64,000 nucleotides of DNA from VXYL01 sp963666465 (GCA_963666465.1 OY762824.1:1116001-1180000), one strand, 5' to 3'; positions 7,950 through 16,420 are shown, counted from the stretch's first letter. Notes: generated from the sequence alone by a model not told the origin. Translations and numbers: made by a program.

Positions 7950-9293
7950 CTATTGTTGGTATGCGCGACGCTCCCAGAAGTCGTCGAAGCGGTTGCCGAG
8001 GATGGCGCATCGCAGGGCCAGGATGGCGTTTGCGCCGTCGACGGTCCAGTGCATGCCGCCGCGCTTGAGGCGGCTGCCGACGGCGTTCTTGCAGGCGCCC
8101 TCGACGACGCCGGTGGCGACGCACAGGCCCATGGCGCGGAACTTCGGGTAGCGCATGCGGTGGCGGTTGCCGTCGATGCAGGCGATGCACCTGCGGGCCT
8201 CGTCGCAGGAGCCGGCATGGGTGCGCAGGGCGTCGAGGATGTCGTCGAGGCGCCCCTGGTCGAGTTCTTCGTGTCGCGTCTTCCCCCACCGGTCGGCGAG
8301 GTCGGTGCCGGCGCCGTAGATGGCCTTGCCGACCTCGGACAGATGCTCCCTGGCGTGCCATACGTCGACGATCTGGATGGCGCCGGGGGCGTGCTCGTCG
8401 GCGAGCTTCCAGATCCACGGCGCGCCGTCGCCGAGGACGACGCGGCGCGGGGCGTCCTGGAAGCCGCGCCGCGCGGCCTCGCGCAGCACGCGGCGGGCGA
8501 ACGGCGCCGGCTCCGGGTCGGTGTCGCGGCTGGCGACGGTCTCGATGGCGGCGCCGTAGGTGGCGGAACCGGGATCGCGCACGGGACGCCCGTCCCGATC
8601 GCGGGTTTCGGCCGACCAGACGGCGACGATCCTGGCTTCGCGCGTCTTGGCGGAGCCGTCGGGCTGCCTGCCCTCGCGTCCGGCGGTCTCGGCCTTGCGC
8701 ACCGGCACGCCGGTGCCGTCGAGACCCAGATAGAGGGTGCGCGCATCGGCGGGTTCGGGCGCGACGACGGCCAACTCGTCGTCGGCGATCTCGCGCCCGA
8801 GCGCCTCGGCGTGGCGCTCCGCCGACTTGGCGTCGATGTCGAGTCCGGCCAGTTCGCGCAGCAGGACGCTCGTCTCGGCGAAGCTGACGCGGCCGGCGGC
8901 GACGCCGGTCATGCGCAGCGCCGCCGGCGACAGCGCCGTGCCGGCCAGGCCGAGTTCGCGGTCGCGCGGCGCGAAGCCGGCGCCGCAGTCGTCGCAGTGA
9001 TACCAGGCACGCTCCAGCCCGAGCGCACCGAGCGCCGTGGTGAAGGTCTTGCGCCTGCGCCCGGCGTAGCGGGCGCCCGCGCCGCACGCGCACGGCAGCC
9101 GCGCCCCGGCCGCGTCGGAACGGTCGGCGTTGAGGCGCGCCGCAACGGCCCTCCCCACGACCTCGAGCGCCAGCCGCCGCGCCGCCGTCTCGACCGCCTC
9201 GAAGTCGACGCCGTCCGCCGCTCCCGCGCCGATCAGCCGCTCGACCTCGCCGCCGATCTCCGCCGCGACGGTTTCCGCGAAGCCCCCTTTTTC
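7950..9293 (-). CDS. ISKra4-family transposase (second ORF)
   Basis: Transposase of the ISKra4 family: zinc-binding pairs CACG and CDDCG, then the DDE-type core with LYLGLDGTGVPV, RRVVLGDGAPWIW and VVEGACKNAVGSRLKR. The conserved part begins near a run AAAAAGGGGG on the coding strand (forward 9283-9292), where the upstream ORF is in a different phase. Translation probably reaches it by -1 slippage from the first ORF. The frame stays open further upstream, but that stretch is antisense-like. Confidence 0.85.
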   Translation of the reverse strand, partial: EKGGFAETVAAEIGGEVERLIGAGAADGVDFEAVETAARRLALEVVGRAVAARLNADRSDAAGARLPCACGAGARYAGRRRKTFTTALGALGLERAWYHCDDCGAGFAPRDRELGLAGTALSPAALRMTGVAAGRVSFAETSVLLRELAGLDIDAKSAERHAEALGREIADDELAVVAPEPADARTLYLGLDGTGVPVRKAETAGREGRQPDGSAKTREARIVAVWSAETRDRDGRPVRDPGSATYGAAIETVASRDTDPEPAPFARRVLREAARRGFQDAPRRVVLGDGAPWIWKLADEHAPGAIQIVDVWHAREHLSEVGKAIYGAGTDLADRWGKTRHEELDQGRLDDILDALRTHAGSCDEARRCIACIDGNRHRMRYPKFRAMGLCVATGVVEGACKNAVGSRLKRGGMHWTVDGANAILALRCAILGNRFDDFWERRAYQQ

Positions 9294-9655
9294 GCGGCTT
9301 GCCCGCGCTCCCTCCGCCCGTCGCCCGTCGTCGTCTCCCAGAACCGGTCGCTGACCTCGATCAGTTCCCGCACCAGCCCCCGCAGGCGCCGGTACTCGGC
9401 CAGGCGCGCCTGAACCGTCGGCACGTCCGCGGGCGCGATGATGCGCGTCACCGTCTTGCCGTCGACGCGGCGCGTCAACGACCAACTCGGACCGTGGCCG
9501 GGACCCCCGTCCGTGGCGCAATGGCAGGTGGGCTTGCCGCATCGGCGGTAGCGTTTTGCCAGCGAGCCGGATTGCACATCACCGAGCCCGGCCAACTCCC
9601 GGACGATGTGTTCGCGTCGTTCGTTCAGTGCCTGCTGCGCCTGCGTGGTCGACAT
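9233..9655 (-). CDS. DUF6788-like first ORF of ISKra4 element
   Basis: A small protein beginning MSTTQAQQALNERREHIVRE with the cysteine motif RRCGKPTCHCA, typical of the accessory ORF that precedes ISKra4 transposases. The start at 9655 is preceded by GGAGGG at good spacing. The 3' part, rich in K and R (QAAKKGASRKPSRRRS), overlaps the transposase ORF by about 60 bases at the candidate slippage site. Confidence 0.8.
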   Translation of the reverse strand: MSTTQAQQALNERREHIVRELAGLGDVQSGSLAKRYRRCGKPTCHCATDGGPGHGPSWSLTRRVDGKTVTRIIAPADVPTVQARLAEYRRLRGLVRELIEVSDRFWETTTGDGRRERGQAAKKGASRKPSRRRSAARSSG

Positions 9656-10306
9656 GGAACATCCCTCCATCTACTGACAGCCATAATACTGTCAGACAAC
9701 CGCGCCAATGTCCCGCCCCCTCTGCCTCCTCACTCATCCGTCACAAATCTGACGTGCATCCGGGGCGGTCGGCGGCGTTGACGTAGCCGAGGCGGACGCA
9801 GAGGATCGACAGACCTGTGGCGTCGGCGTAGTGCTTGCCGAGGGCTTCGCCCCACACCTTGGTGCTGCCGTACACGCCAGCGGGCCGGGTCGGCACGGTG
9901 TGGTCGATCATCGGCCAGTCGCCCGGCACATTGGCGTAGTCGCCGGCGGTCATGGAACGGTACGGTTCGTCCGTCTCGCAGCCGGATACCGTGGCGCCGC
10001 TGCTGGCGAAGACGACTCGGCGGCAGCCGGCCTGACGTGCCGCTTCATACACGTGGCGGGTGCCGGCGACGTTCGTGTGCAGGAGTTCCTCGAAGGGGAA
10101 GTTCTCTCCCGCCTTGGCGGCAAGATGCACCACCGTGTCGATGCCGTCGAAGGCGGGTCGGATGGCGTCGAAGTCGCTCAGGTTCGCGCGGGTGGTCGGC
10201 ACGCCTGGCACGTCGCTGCGGTTCAGCGCCGAGAGCTCGGTGCGCGATTGCAGCCGTTCGCGGAGTGCAGTGCCGATGAGTCCGCTCATGCCGGTCACAA
10301 GAATCT

Positions 10307-11128
10307 TCATGGCTGCACCTGCTCCCGGGCTGCCACTAGAGAGTCGAGCCGTTGGCGGTATTCGTCCGTGTCCGCATAACGGCCGCCATGCACGAACCGA
10401 GACGCTCCGGCTTCCGCGAGCGCATGGAGCGTTTCGGCGGCGGCGCCTGTGTCGCTCGGCAGTCCGCCCATGACGACGATCTCGCCCACTTCGCGGCCGG
10501 CCTCCTCGCAGTATTCTGCGTACTGCGCCCTGCGGGCCGGGAGTTTCTCGGCCGTCATGCCCATCGGCAGCCAGCCGTCGCCGTAGCGGGCTGCTCGCCT
10601 GAGTGCGTGGGGCGGGGCGCCGCCGACGTAGATGGGGGGTGCGGCGGGCCGGGGGCGGAACAGGAAGGTCTGGCCGTTGGCGGTCACTTCGTCGTCATCG
10701 CCGCTGAAGCAATCGCGCAGGAAGGCGAGGGTATCGTCGGAGATTCGGCCGCGAGCGCGGCGGTTGACGCCGAGGGCTCGGAATTCCGGGTCCATCCAAC
10801 CGATGCCGACGCCGAGCAGCAACCGTTCGCCGGAGAGTTCCTGGATGCTTGCCACCTGCTTTGCGGTAGGCAACTGGGGACGGTATGGGAGGATGAGGAC
10901 GCCGACGCCCACGCGAATTCGCGTCGTGACGCCAGCAAGCCATGCGAGAGAAACCAGAGGATCGACATAGCGACCGCCGGAGCCTTCCGCATCGTCCGGC
11001 GGGATCGCGATGTGATCCACCACCCAGATCGACTCCATGCCAGCATCCTCCGCCGCCAGGGCGCAGGCAGCCATGGTGCTGGCGGTGGACTGTTCGCCCA
11101 TGTTGCGCAACGTCATGCCGATGTCCAT
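10307..11128 (-). CDS. LLM-class F420-dependent-type oxidoreductase
   Basis: Luciferase-like monooxygenase family enzyme, 273 residues, using reduced F420 or flavin; the substrate is unknown. The sequence MDIGMTLRNMGEQST, then WVVDHIAIPPDD, VLILPYRPQLPTAKQVAS and GERLLLGVGIGWMDPEF follows the family barrel order (compare TIGR03619 proteins). The start at 11128 was chosen because AGGAGA lies just upstream; a longer open frame exists. Its stop overlaps the start of the epimerase gene, so they form one operon. Confidence 0.88.
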   Translation of the reverse strand: MDIGMTLRNMGEQSTASTMAACALAAEDAGMESIWVVDHIAIPPDDAEGSGGRYVDPLVSLAWLAGVTTRIRVGVGVLILPYRPQLPTAKQVASIQELSGERLLLGVGIGWMDPEFRALGVNRRARGRISDDTLAFLRDCFSGDDDEVTANGQTFLFRPRPAAPPIYVGGAPPHALRRAARYGDGWLPMGMTAEKLPARRAQYAEYCEEAGREVGEIVVMGGLPSDTGAAAETLHALAEAGASRFVHGGRYADTDEYRQRLDSLVAAREQVQP

Positions 11129-11212
11129 CGCCTCTCCTGAATTCCTGAAGCAGGTTCGGATCATAGCCCCTCGCAACGGCCCCCATCGGCGTCATGCGTT
11201 CTTGCTCGGAAC

Positions 11213-11298
11213 GGAGGGTGGGATGCCCTCCCTCCAGAGACAGAGGTCCGTTCGGTCTCGGAGCGCCGCTCAAGTGACGGCCTTGAGGCGAAGGCGGG
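11213..11298 (+). repeat. 85-bp direct repeat, left copy
   Basis: Shares GGATGCCCTCC, TCGTTCGGTCTCGGA-like and GGCGAAGGCG blocks with 11598-11700. The 267-bp element copy 1 begins at its right edge, at 11299. Confidence 0.6.
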
Positions 11299-11565
11299 GT
11301 AGTGTCTCACTTTGAATTTGCCTGACGTGGCGCATGGCCGTTCGCAACCGGCGACTGCGTCGACTTGCCTGCCGGGACCACTCTCCATAGGGAGGGAGGG
11401 CGTCCCGCCCTCCATGCGCGCCGTCAGGCGCGTCCTCCCTGCACATGCCGCGAAGTGCCCTGCGCGCCTGACGGCCCTGCGCGCCTTGCGGCGCGATGGA
11501 GGGCGGGACGCCCTCCCCCCGGAGGACGGCGCCAGACACTGCACAAGCCAAAGCGAGAACACTAC
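11299..11565 (+). mobile_element. Inverted-repeat element GGTAGTGTCTCAC (copy 1)
   Basis: Ends are GTAGTGTCTCACTTTG and its near-complement (one end reads CGAGAACACTAC, slightly diverged). It contains two GGAGGGCGGGACGCCCTCC palindromes and no coding capacity, as expected for a non-autonomous MITE-like element. Copies 2 (15743-15982, inverted) and 3 (45850-46099) are very similar. Confidence 0.85.
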
Positions 11566-11597
11566 CAAGGTGGGAGATTGCGCCCTTGCGGGCACCA

Positions 11598-11700
11598 GGG
11601 AGGATAGGATGCCCTCCTTCCAGATGTCGTTCGGTCTCGGAAGCGCTGCTCGAATGGCGGCCTTTGGGACGAAGGCGAAGAGCGGCGGAGGGCCTTTGGA
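11598..11700 (+). repeat. 85-bp direct repeat, right copy
   Basis: Diverged copy of 11213-11298, recognised by GGATGCCCTCC, CGTTCGGTCTCGGA and GGACGAAGGCGAAG. Confidence 0.55.
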
Positions 11701-11749
11701 GCAGGTGAGGCAGGCAACGGCGGGGCCTTGGCGAGCAGTTCGTCTCCCT

Positions 11750-11797
11750 CCGGTCTCCGGTGTTCTCCAACTCCACATCAACGACGATCTGGCCCAT
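11750..11797 (-). pseudogene. Retropepsin-like gene, first 16 codons only
   Basis: Encodes MGQIVVDVELENTGDR, matching the start of the complete aspartic-protease gene at 38218-38634. The match ends abruptly in repeat DNA. It lies 26 bp downstream of an amidohydrolase stop, the same order as in the complete locus near 38.6 kb. Confidence 0.8.
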
Positions 11798-11823
11798 GCT
11801 GCCCTCAATCGTCTTCTGTCGCC

Positions 11824-13518
11824 TCAGCCGCGAATGAACTCCCGGATCACCTCGCCTGGGCGGTTGCCCGTGTATTGGCCGTTCTGGATCACCACCTTGC
11901 CGGCCACCAGCGTTGCGTCGTAGCCGCGGCTCTTCACCACGAGGCGACCGCCGTTGTGAGGGAAGTCGCGCACGTATTCGGGATGACAGGAGGTGAGGTT
12001 GTCGTAGTCGATGACGTTGATGTCGGCGTGCCAGCCTTCGCGCAGTTCGCCGCGCTCCTTGAGCCCAAGCACCCCAGCCGACTTGCCGGAGATGCGGTGT
12101 ACCGCTTCCTCGAGCGTGTACACGCCGCGGTCGCGCGTGAGCTCGCCGAGCAGGAAGGTGGGCGAATCGGCGTCGGTGAACTGGCCCACATGGGCGCCGG
12201 CGTCGCCGAGCATCGGCACCACGTGCGGCAGGCGCATGTAGTTCCACTGGTTCTCAAGCGCGCCGCCGAAGGCCCAGAGGTTCCACAGTTCCTTGCCCTC
12301 GGAGGCGATCAGGCGCTCGACATAGACATCCACGGGGTCCTTGCCGGCGTCGTCGGCAAGCTTCTGCAGGTTGCGGTTGTTCTCGAGGTCGAAGTCCGGG
12401 AACTCGTCGGTGCCCATCGGGTGCAGGATGCGCGCCACCTGGCCGAAGCCGCCGTTTTCCTTGGCTTCCGTTACGAGCCTTTCCCGGGTTGCCGGATCCT
12501 CGAGCGCCGCCACCCGATCGGCGATGGTCGGCAGCTTCATCAGTTCCTGCCACGCCGGTGTGCGCAGGAAAGCCTGCTGGGCGAGACCGAAGAAGGAGCC
12601 GCTTGGCCGAGTGTGGCAGATGGAAGTGACCCGACGGCCGTCCTCGTTGTTGCGTTCGAGGAACTCAGCCCAGCGCGCCACACCGCCGTCGCCATCGCCG
12701 CCGGTGCCGCCGGAGAACAGCACCTGACAGCCGATTTCGGCGCCGGTCTCGAACATCTGCCGTTCGATGTCGTAGCGGGTGCGCATGTCGGGCGCAACCT
12801 GGAACATGCCGCCGGCGCCGCCAGCGTCCACAACCGCCTGCTGGATGGCACGGGTCTCGCGGGGATCGGCCCAGGTTCCGGGGGTGAGACGGCCATCCGG
12901 AACTCGGTGGCCCAGGAACCGCGAAGTGGAAAAGCCAGCCGCGCCGCCTTCAACGGATTCCTTCACGAGCTCGACGATGCGCTTGAGCTCGCGGTCGTCC
13001 GCCTGCATGCCTTCGTCGCAGCTCTTGTCGCCCATGGCCTCGAAGCGGATTGCCGAATGGCCGCACATGCCCACGACGTTGAGGGTGGGCCTGAGCGACT
13101 GCACGCAGTCGAGGTATTCGCCGAAGGTGGTCCAGTTCCAGGGCAGGCCGTCCATGATGGCGTCGGCGGCGATGTCCTCCACGGCCTCCATGAGCTCGGC
13201 CAGATAGCGGCGATTGTCCTTGCCGCAGGGCGCGAAGGTGACGCCGCAGTTGCCAATCAGTGCCGTGGTGACGCCGTGGTAGGAACTCGGCCGCATTTCC
13301 GGATCCCAGCCGATCTGGGCATCGAGGTGCGTATGCAGATCGACGAAGCCGGGGGTGACGATCTTGCCGCTGGCGTCAATGGTCTCGGCTGCCTGTTCGC
13401 CGGCGAGGTCGCCGATGCGGCTGATGCGGCCGTCATCGACCGCGACATCGGCACGCTTCGGCGCCGCCCCGCTGCCATCGACCACCGTGCCGCCGGAAAT
13501 GATCAGGGAATGGGCCAT
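11824..13518 (-). CDS. Amidohydrolase, N-acyl-D-amino-acid deacylase type (copy 1)
   Basis: Metal-dependent amidohydrolase of 564 residues. The start MAHSLIISGGTVVDGSG and the metal motif DLHTHLDAQ (HxH) are typical of D-aminoacylase/dihydroorotase-type enzymes, which cleave amide bonds of acylated amino acids or related ring compounds; the substrate is not predictable. No signal peptide, so cytoplasmic. GAGGAG precedes the ATG. A nitroreductase gene is divergently placed. A nearly identical paralogue lies at 38638-40331 and a truncated one at 32125-32536. Confidence 0.9.
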   Translation of the reverse strand: MAHSLIISGGTVVDGSGAAPKRADVAVDDGRISRIGDLAGEQAAETIDASGKIVTPGFVDLHTHLDAQIGWDPEMRPSSYHGVTTALIGNCGVTFAPCGKDNRRYLAELMEAVEDIAADAIMDGLPWNWTTFGEYLDCVQSLRPTLNVVGMCGHSAIRFEAMGDKSCDEGMQADDRELKRIVELVKESVEGGAAGFSTSRFLGHRVPDGRLTPGTWADPRETRAIQQAVVDAGGAGGMFQVAPDMRTRYDIERQMFETGAEIGCQVLFSGGTGGDGDGGVARWAEFLERNNEDGRRVTSICHTRPSGSFFGLAQQAFLRTPAWQELMKLPTIADRVAALEDPATRERLVTEAKENGGFGQVARILHPMGTDEFPDFDLENNRNLQKLADDAGKDPVDVYVERLIASEGKELWNLWAFGGALENQWNYMRLPHVVPMLGDAGAHVGQFTDADSPTFLLGELTRDRGVYTLEEAVHRISGKSAGVLGLKERGELREGWHADINVIDYDNLTSCHPEYVRDFPHNGGRLVVKSRGYDATLVAGKVVIQNGQYTGNRPGEVIREFIRG

Positions 13519-13557
13519 GAATGCGCTCCTCAAGAGGATGGAATGCCCCCGACTATA

Positions 13558-13594
13558 CCCGATGGGTGGCGCGTGACCCGATGGGTGGCGCGTG
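13558..13594 (+). repeat. 19-bp tandem duplication in the divergent promoter region
   Basis: CCCGATGGGTGGCGCGTGA occurs twice in tandem, the second copy minus its last base, between the amidohydrolase and nitroreductase starts. The paralogous intergenic region near 40.4 kb lacks it. Confidence 0.7.
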
Positions 13595-13721
13595 CGGCGG
13601 AGCATCCGGGCAATGCATGCGTCGCCCGTGGCCGTGCTCAGGAGGGAGAGCCTTGCCCTCCATGCGCGCGGCTGCGTGCTATGTTGACCGCATTCACATC
13701 GCATGTAGAGGGAGTCAGGCC

Positions 13722-14351
13722 GTGGCCGACGAGATGGGGATCTTTGAGACGATGTACAACTGCCGCGCCATGCGGCGGTTGAAGCCGATGCCGGTGCCAG
13801 AGGAAATGCTGCTGAAGCTGGTGGATGCGGCGAATCAGGCGCCGACCGGTTCCAACGCCCAGGGCGCGCGCTGGATCATCGTCCGGGATGCGGAGCAGCG
13901 GGCGCGGCTGGCGGCGCTCAACAAGGCTGCGGTGACGGCCTACGCCGCGCCGGATTCGGGGCGCGCCAACGCCCTGCCGCACCAGGATCCGGAGAAGCGG
14001 GCGCGGATGCTCAAGTCGGTGCTGTGGCAGGCGGAGCACATGCAGGACATCCCGGCTCTCATCATTGCCTGCTATCAGTTCGAGCGTCCCGTGGCGGCAG
14101 GACAGGCTGCCGGCGGCGGCTCCATCTGGCCGGCGGTGCAGAACCTGCTGCTGGCGGCGCGGGCGCTGGGGCTGGGCGCGGCGCCCACCACCCTGGGGCT
14201 CGCCAACCGGGAAGCAGCGCGGGACGTGTTGCGCCTGCCCGACACCGTCGAAGCCTTCTGCCTCATTCCGGTGGGATATCCGATGGGCAGGTTTGGTCCG
14301 GTCACGCGGCTGCCCGTGGAGCAGACCGTGCATTGGGATCGCTGGGAATAG
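13722..14351 (+). CDS. Nitroreductase family protein (copy 1)
   Basis: FMN-dependent nitroreductase-fold protein, 209 residues. The pattern MYNCRAMRRLKPMPVPEEML, then QAPTGSNAQGARWIIV (FMN-binding region) and LLLAARALGLGAAPTTL is standard. GTG start chosen: an AGGGAG ribosome site lies upstream and the paralogue at 40457 starts with GTG at the same residue. Followed after 12 bp by a small hydrolase gene. Confidence 0.9.
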   Translation: MADEMGIFETMYNCRAMRRLKPMPVPEEMLLKLVDAANQAPTGSNAQGARWIIVRDAEQRARLAALNKAAVTAYAAPDSGRANALPHQDPEKRARMLKSVLWQAEHMQDIPALIIACYQFERPVAAGQAAGGGSIWPAVQNLLLAARALGLGAAPTTLGLANREAARDVLRLPDTVEAFCLIPVGYPMGRFGPVTRLPVEQTVHWDRWE

Positions 14352-14363
14352 CGCAAACGGACG

Positions 14364-15080
14364 ATGGCAGCGCCGCTCCGCATCATTCTGGTCCCTGGCC
14401 CGCGCACAGGGCCAAGCATCTTCAGCGGGGTGGCCGATGCCCTCTGGCGGCGACATCAGCGCGCCTACGTGGCACGGCTGACGGACCCGAGCTACCTCTT
14501 CCCGCCATATTGGATGACGCAGGCGGCAACCCTGGCAGCGTCGTTGCCGGAAGAGGACGATATGGCGCTGGTGGCGCACGACGGTGCCGGCGTGCTGTTG
14601 CCGGCGGTGGTGCGGTTGAGCCGCAACCGCAATGCCTGCGCCCGCATCCGCGGTTGCGTCTTCGTCGACAGCGACCTGCCCAGGAACGGCGCCTCGCGAT
14701 TCGACCTGTGGGACAGCCGCGAGTCGGCGGCTGAAGTCCGCTCGCGCACGAATCGCTTTCTGCCGCCATTTGCGGATCGCCGGCTCACCGAATGGGTGTC
14801 CGACGCCGACGCCCGACTCGCCTTTGCCCAAGAACGACCGCGAGTGCCGCTGGACCTCTACGAAGAAGCCATCACCGTGCCTTCGGACTGGCCCGACACC
14901 CCCTGCGGCTACGTCGCGCTTTCGTCTGGCCATGCCACCGCCATCGGCTCCGCGCAGGCACAGGGCTGGCCGCTGGTCCAAGTGGATGGCAACCCGCTCG
15001 CACCACTCACCGAGCCGGATTCGGTGGCGGAAACGCTGCTCGGGGTGTTGCATCGCATGGGCGCGAGCGAAGGCCGGTGA
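14364..15080 (+). CDS. Alpha/beta-hydrolase-like protein
   Basis: 238 residues, probably an alpha/beta fold (RIILVPGPRTG near the start, nucleophile-elbow-like VAHDGAGVLLPAV near residue 70, late histidine in LSSGHATAIG). The elbow position carries Asp (AHDGA) rather than the usual Ser, so activity could be of dehalogenase or epoxide-hydrolase type, or absent. Twelve bp after the nitroreductase, so probably cotranscribed. The second nitroreductase locus (40457) lacks this gene. Confidence 0.7.
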   Translation: MAAPLRIILVPGPRTGPSIFSGVADALWRRHQRAYVARLTDPSYLFPPYWMTQAATLAASLPEEDDMALVAHDGAGVLLPAVVRLSRNRNACARIRGCVFVDSDLPRNGASRFDLWDSRESAAEVRSRTNRFLPPFADRRLTEWVSDADARLAFAQERPRVPLDLYEEAITVPSDWPDTPCGYVALSSGHATAIGSAQAQGWPLVQVDGNPLAPLTEPDSVAETLLGVLHRMGASEGR

Positions 15081-15198
15081 CGCGCGCGTCTGGGACCTCC
15101 ATCCCGGTTGCCGGCTCGGGGACTGGTCAAGCTGGCCGAACCTGTTCGAGGCTTGGCACAGCCCACGGCTGACTCATATCTGCTCGCAATACGCTGTC

Positions 15199-15371
15199 AT
15201 GATGCCCTCATCAAGGAACACGGCCATTGGGCCGGTGACGGTGGTGGAGCTCTTCGACTTCGACTGCGGCCACTGCCAGCGCTCGCTCGGCGGGCGAGGG
15301 CGCGCTCCGGGGTGCGGGTGGAGTTCCGGGAGTGCCCGATCCTGGGCGAGGCAAGTATGGAGCGAGGCTGA
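15199..15371 (+). pseudogene. DsbA-like thioredoxin-fold fragment
   Basis: Reads TVVELFDFDCGHCQRSL with the redox pair CGHC. After a one-base shift it continues as VRVEFRECPILGEAS, the usual next strand of DsbA/FrnE-type proteins. The rest of the protein and any signal peptide are missing. Clearly a decayed remnant. Confidence 0.65.
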
Positions 15372-15506
15372 CTGGCGACCTCGGTGAGGATGAAGTCCGG
15401 CGCGTGGAGGACGATGCCGCGGGGCGAGGAGCTGCCGCGCTTCCTGCGAATGAGGCTCCGCGATGAATCACTTGACGGCGATGCTTGCGTCGACGACAAG
15501 CTTCAC
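15372..15506 (-). pseudogene. VapC/FitB-type PIN-domain toxin, broken
   Basis: Starts GTG at 15506, overlapping the antitoxin stop. Reads VKLVVDASIAVK, then TGA where the family has Trp, then FIAEPHSQEARQLLA. After a frameshift it reads GIVLHAPDFILTEVA. The PIN catalytic Asp (VVDAS) and the LxxE region are present, but two lesions and loss of the C-terminus make it non-functional. Confidence 0.75.
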
Positions 15507-15742
15507 CGGCGGCGGTCCTCTCGGATCAGCGCGACGCTATCTGTCCGGGGGAGACCCTCGGTGAGCGAGTGGAGCCGCTCAGTGCGCTCCCGGAACTCCT
15601 CAGGTCGCGCCGAACGGAGCGCCTGCTGGGCAAGAACGTGGCGAATTTCGCCTTCCAAGGAGATGGTTCGCCTTCGCATGCGCCTTCAACGAGGCGATGA
15701 CCCGATCGTTGATGTTCCGGACAGTACGTTGGCCAATGGCCG
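15503..15742 (-). pseudogene. FitA-like ribbon-helix-helix antitoxin, broken
   Basis: Reads TVRNINDRVIASLKAHAKAN (ribbon-helix-helix start) and, after a one-base shift, SLEGEIRHVLAQQALRSA and further to the stop overlapping the PIN toxin start. The 5' end abuts the inverted-repeat element copy 2 at 15743, so promoter and start may have been displaced. Confidence 0.72.
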
Positions 15743-15982
15743 GTAGTGTCTCACTTTGGCTTGTGCAGTGTCTGGTGCCGTCCCCCGGGGGGAGGGCGTC
15801 TCGCCCTCCATCGCGCCGCAAGGCGCAGGACACTGGCGGCATGTGCAGGGAGGACGCGCCTGACGGCGCACAAGGAGGGCGTCCCGCCCCCCCCCCGGAG
15901 TGGTCCCGGCAGGCAAATCGACGCAGGCGCCGGTTGCGAACGGCCATGCGCCACGTCAGGCAAATTCAAAGTGAGACACTAC
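15743..15982 (-). mobile_element. Inverted-repeat element GGTAGTGTCTCAC (copy 2)
   Basis: Same family as 11299-11565 but in opposite orientation, with intact ends GGTAGTGTCTCACTTTG and its complement. It contains a run of ten C residues near 15888-15898. It separates the broken FitA/VapC genes from an RHS fragment. Confidence 0.88.
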
Positions 15983-16408
15983 CCACACCGCGTGTGACAC
16001 GAGCGCGGCCCGCTCGAAGGTGCGCGTCGCCTCGCCGTCCGTCAGCAGCTCCTCGGCAAGGGACAGCCGCCAGCCGGGGCCGAAGTCCGCGTTCGCGGCG
16101 ATGCGCGAGTCATGCACCCGGGCGAAGGCCACCGGGCCCTGCGCCCGCGCCACGATGTCCCGGCGGCGGAAGGTCAGGCTGCCCGACGAGGCGTTGACGA
16201 ACCCGGCGCGCAGGCCGTCGAAGGGCGACTGCGGGTTCGGGTGCAGCACGCTCGCACGCGGAACCGACGGCTGGATCTGCGAAGATTTTGCGAGAGGGTG
16301 CGTGCAGCACGCTCGCGCGCGGAACCGATACCGGCTCCGCCGCCGTCCGGGCATGCGCGCGACCTGCCGTCGGCGCCCGCCCCCATGCCCTCCGGGCAGC
16401 TGCGCCAA
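15983..16408 (-). pseudogene. RHS protein N-terminal fragment
   Basis: Encodes a second copy of the region SVLHPNPQSPFDGLRAG through DFGPGWRLSLAEELL seen at 19460-19680, the DUF6531-type start of RHS toxins. After LLTDG it jumps directly to GEATRTFERA, missing about 70 residues, and ends at the inverted-repeat element. A short internal duplication (CACGCTCGC..CGGAACCGA) is also present. Confidence 0.75.
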
Positions 16409-16420
16409 GCCGGCTAGGTC

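Larger units (their letters stand above)
7921..9761 (-). mobile_element. ISKra4-family insertion sequence
   Basis: Terminal inverted repeats GGRTGYACGTCAGATTTGTG at both ends and a 9-bp direct duplication GGGGCGGTC at 7912-7920 and 9762-9770. It carries two overlapping minus-strand ORFs, a DUF6788-like small ORF and the transposase. Ends, duplication and host-gene frame restoration all agree, so the boundaries are firm. Confidence 0.93.
7705..10310 (-). pseudogene. NAD-dependent epimerase/dehydratase gene split by an ISKra4-type element
   Basis: The N-terminal part (10310 to 9762) begins MKILVTGMSGLIGTALRE, the Rossmann GxxGxxG motif, and contains YGSTKVWGE (YxxxK active-site motif). Beyond the insertion, bases 7911 to 7705 encode the C-terminal end SRSRDYSVWCSKRDIV through NSNNRWGYRDLSHSKEAVGF. 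Joining 10310-9762 to 7911-7705 gives 756 nt, an exact 251-codon ORF. It was the second gene of an operon: its ATG overlaps the stop of the upstream LLM oxidoreductase (ATGA). Now inactivated. Confidence 0.9.
11129..11823. other. Repeat-filled intergenic region
   Basis: No intact gene. It contains a direct repeat of about 85 bp (11213-11298 and 11598-11700) with a 267-bp inverted-repeat element between the two copies, and the first 16 codons of a retropepsin-like gene (11750-11797) just after the amidohydrolase. Confidence 0.8.

Noticed and set aside
15372..15506. TGA in the PIN toxin as evidence of a recoded stop codon
   Set aside because: Many intact genes in the window (for example hrefs hsdM neighbours such as 835-1704, 10307-11128 and 42791-44197) terminate at TGA and the toxin has a second lesion.
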